Source: Candidatus Zhuqueibacterota bacterium (GTDB taxonomy: Bacteria; BS750m-G25). Taken from it: DNA of 64,000 nt. The translations under genes and the position numbers were made by a program. Position 1 is the stretch's first letter. Each line of letters opens with the position of its first letter. The notes under the pieces were generated by a model. The model did no database searches, was not told the origin of the DNA, and was given only the letters and a program-made list of their open reading frames with translations. The DNA is taken from NCBI GenBank assembly GCA_016783505.1, contig JADHWK010000001.1, forward strand, positions 62,001 to 126,000, in the 5' to 3' direction. Below, piece by piece: positions 62,778-64,000 of the stretch.

Positions 62778-63272
62778 CTATTTCGAAAGCTCACCGGCTA
62801 ATTTGAGAATATCTTCTTTCAATTTGTCACTCAACCGAAATCCCAATCTCAAAAGTTTCTCATTAACTTCAGACACAGATTCAATGTGTCCCTGCATTTT
62901 TGATTTCAAGATAATTCCGGCCGGGCCGGTAAACCTTAAGCCCCGTAGCTCGACAATACGGCGGGCCAATCGCTCATCAAGAATGATGAGTGACCCTGGC
63001 TTTTCAATGGATAAAGCTAATACTTCAGCTTCACCTAGACCTAAGTCGGTTATCAACTTAAGATATTTAGGAACCTCTACTTTTTGTGCTTGAATCCAAG
63101 GATAGTCTTTAATATCTGGAACATCCTCCCCCTGCAATTTACCTTGCTCTAACTCGTAAACGACTCCTTGGGGAACAATGATAGTACCGTAGAGTTTTTC
63201 GAGCAATTCTAAAAGCCCTAAGCGATGCAAATAGAAAAGGGGCGAAGTATTTACAATTACATGTTCAGGCAT
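62778..63272 (-). CDS. DUF3368-type PIN-like toxin
   Basis: 164 residues: VIVNTSPLFYLHRLGLLELL (the Asp of the first PIN position is Asn here), GLGEAEVLALSIE, and LIILDERLARRIVELRG carry the acidic positions of DUF3368 PIN-like proteins. The C-terminal part (SEVNEKLLRLGFRLSDKLKEDIL) is the usual helical tail. It overlaps the antitoxin by 8 nt. The pair lies between the CDF 3' end and a diverged second copy of it. Confidence 0.85.
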   Translation of the reverse strand: MPEHVIVNTSPLFYLHRLGLLELLEKLYGTIIVPQGVVYELEQGKLQGEDVPDIKDYPWIQAQKVEVPKYLKLITDLGLGEAEVLALSIEKPGSLIILDERLARRIVELRGLRFTGPAGIILKSKMQGHIESVSEVNEKLLRLGFRLSDKLKEDILKLAGELSK

Positions 63273-63516
63273 TATGCACGTTTTTCTCTAATTCTTCGAC
63301 TTCCATATCGAATATAGCGACATTATACCGATCGAGGGCTTGGAGAAAACTTACCCGTGAAATACCAGCTAATTCTGCCGCTCGCCATGAAGACAACTTG
63401 CCCAGTTCATATAACTTTGCAGCAGCTGCCATGCGGATCTCTCGACTAAATTCTTCTGGGGTCTCATTGAGGGAGATCAGAACCTCATCGGGATACTCAA
63501 TTTGAATCGTCTTCAT
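63265..63516 (-). CDS. UPF0175 antitoxin
   Basis: 83 residues: IQIEYPDEVLISLNETPEEF then REIRMAAAAKLYELGKLSSWRA and AAELAGISRVSFLQALDRYN, the UPF0175 DNA-binding antitoxin pattern with a late helix-turn-helix. It precedes and overlaps the DUF3368 toxin and starts 72 bp behind the CDF stop codon. Confidence 0.88.
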   Translation of the reverse strand: MKTIQIEYPDEVLISLNETPEEFSREIRMAAAAKLYELGKLSSWRAAELAGISRVSFLQALDRYNVAIFDMEVEELEKNVHNA

Positions 63517-63588
63517 CTTAGCTCCTTGAAATTTTGAGAATTATCTTTATTAGTATACAAAGATAATAAATAAGAATCAACTATTTTT

Positions 63589-64000
63589 TTAATGATCCCC
63601 TTCAAAAAAAGGCTCCACATGCACCAGCACGTCTTCTATCTTAGAAAGACGATACTTCATGTGATTTTTCACTTCGGTTGCCATAAAATGGCTGTCCTGC
63701 ACGGAAACGTCCTTTCCCGCCTCCACATGAATGTCCACCAGATACCCCAGCCCGCTCTTCCTCACCCTCAGCTTCTCCACCCCCATCACCCCTTCCACCT
63801 CGAGGGCCAGCCTGCGGATATCGTCCAATAGGGCTTGCTCTGGCTGTCTGTCCATCAGCTCCCGGGAACTGGAGAGACCGATCTTTATCCCCACATAGAT
63901 GATCATTGCTGAGATGAACCCGGCGGCGATGTGGTCCAGAGCCTGCCAGCCTGAGCCCCCCAGCATGGCCCCGCCGATGCCCAGGAAGGCGGCCGCTGAA
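63589..64000 (-). CDS. Cation diffusion facilitator transporter, N-terminus cut by window edge
   Basis: Only the C-terminal ~136 codons are present. Two hydrophobic helices (LDHIAAGFISAMIIYVGIKIG) come first. They are followed by the cytoplasmic domain (ELMDRQPEQALLDDIRRLAL, GYLVDIHVEAGKDVSVQDSH, IEDVLVHVEPF) with the His-x-x-x-Asp and His-x-Glu metal positions of CDF proteins. Exports zinc, iron or manganese. The frame stays open to base 64000. Its last 20 codons are duplicated in diverged form beyond the DUF3368/UPF0175 pair. Confidence 0.9.
   Translation of the reverse strand, partial: SAAAFLGIGGAMLGGSGWQALDHIAAGFISAMIIYVGIKIGLSSSRELMDRQPEQALLDDIRRLALEVEGVMGVEKLRVRKSGLGYLVDIHVEAGKDVSVQDSHFMATEVKNHMKYRLSKIEDVLVHVEPFFEGDH

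Overview
The window holds 64 kb of bacterial chromosome in which every convincing gene lies on the minus strand, so transcription runs from high to low coordinates. No rRNA, tRNA or CRISPR array was found. The gene set suggests a strictly anaerobic, Gram-negative (didermic) bacterium, probably of the FCB superphylum or a related candidate phylum. The reasons are two Kdo/LPS genes (kdsA, kdsB), a PorX-type response regulator with a PglZ domain (a type IX secretion regulator), a secreted protein ending in an 'NYPNPFN' sorting-type C-terminal domain, and many ferredoxin- and heterodisulfide-reductase-type redox enzymes. The phylum is an inference; no marker gene settles it. UGA is read as selenocysteine in at least two genes.

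Region 1 (1-21,004) is a redox and central-carbon block. In transcription order it holds hdrC, hdrB, a double-module selenocysteine HdrA, mvhD, an HdrD-like (HdrC-HdrB) protein, a second selenocysteine HdrA fused to MvhD, a 45-residue zinc ribbon, two malic enzymes (one with a phosphotransacetylase-like tail), a ferredoxin subunit, korABC, two nucleotidyltransferase-type proteins, ndk, and acetate kinase (cut by the window edge). Inferred job: oxidation of 2-oxoacids and malate to acyl-CoA, ATP from acetate kinase, and ferredoxin balanced by an electron-bifurcating or confurcating Hdr complex. No hydrogenase or formate dehydrogenase subunit is present here.

Region 2 (21,005-24,000) is AT-rich and cassette-like: a Fic AMPylase with a palindromic operator on its own promoter, a broken membrane-protein gene and a DUF202 protein, separated by attC-like inverted repeats. 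Region 3 (24,001-36,250) is a catabolic block: two aldehyde dehydrogenases (one is proline/arginine-pathway P5C dehydrogenase), a cPGS-like P-loop protein, carbamate kinase, succinyl-CoA synthetase (sucCD) and a complete korDABC, a route from glutamate-family amino acids to succinate plus ATP. It is littered with decayed toxin-antitoxin genes. Region 4 (36,251-42,882) encodes secreted proteins: a lysozyme-fold protein, a 1,019-residue beta-helix protein, a beta-propeller and a DUF1573 repeat protein with an in-frame UGA exactly where the family has a cysteine.

Region 5 (43,078-64,000) is mostly housekeeping: lon and hsp20, kdsA, pyrG, kdsB, cdaA, tsaB, tsaE, porX-like, a PHP phosphatase, a DUF2520 protein, a Memo-family protein, ychF, an adenosine-specific kinase and a CDF metal transporter (cut by the right edge). 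It is interleaved with toxin-antitoxin pairs (HepT/MntA twice, VapBC, DUF3368/UPF0175, an NTase pair) and small repeats.

The most unusual observation is that two unrelated toxin-antitoxin pairs each sit directly behind the 3' end of a housekeeping gene (lon, and the CDF transporter), and beyond each pair lies a diverged second copy of that gene's last 20-33 codons. This suggests toxin-antitoxin modules that enter at gene tails by recombination in conserved C-terminal coding sequence. Other points are the probable selenocysteine DUF1573 protein, a RAYT transposase gene carrying its own REP hairpin in frame, and a 95-bp inverted-repeat element interrupting a four-helix-bundle gene.
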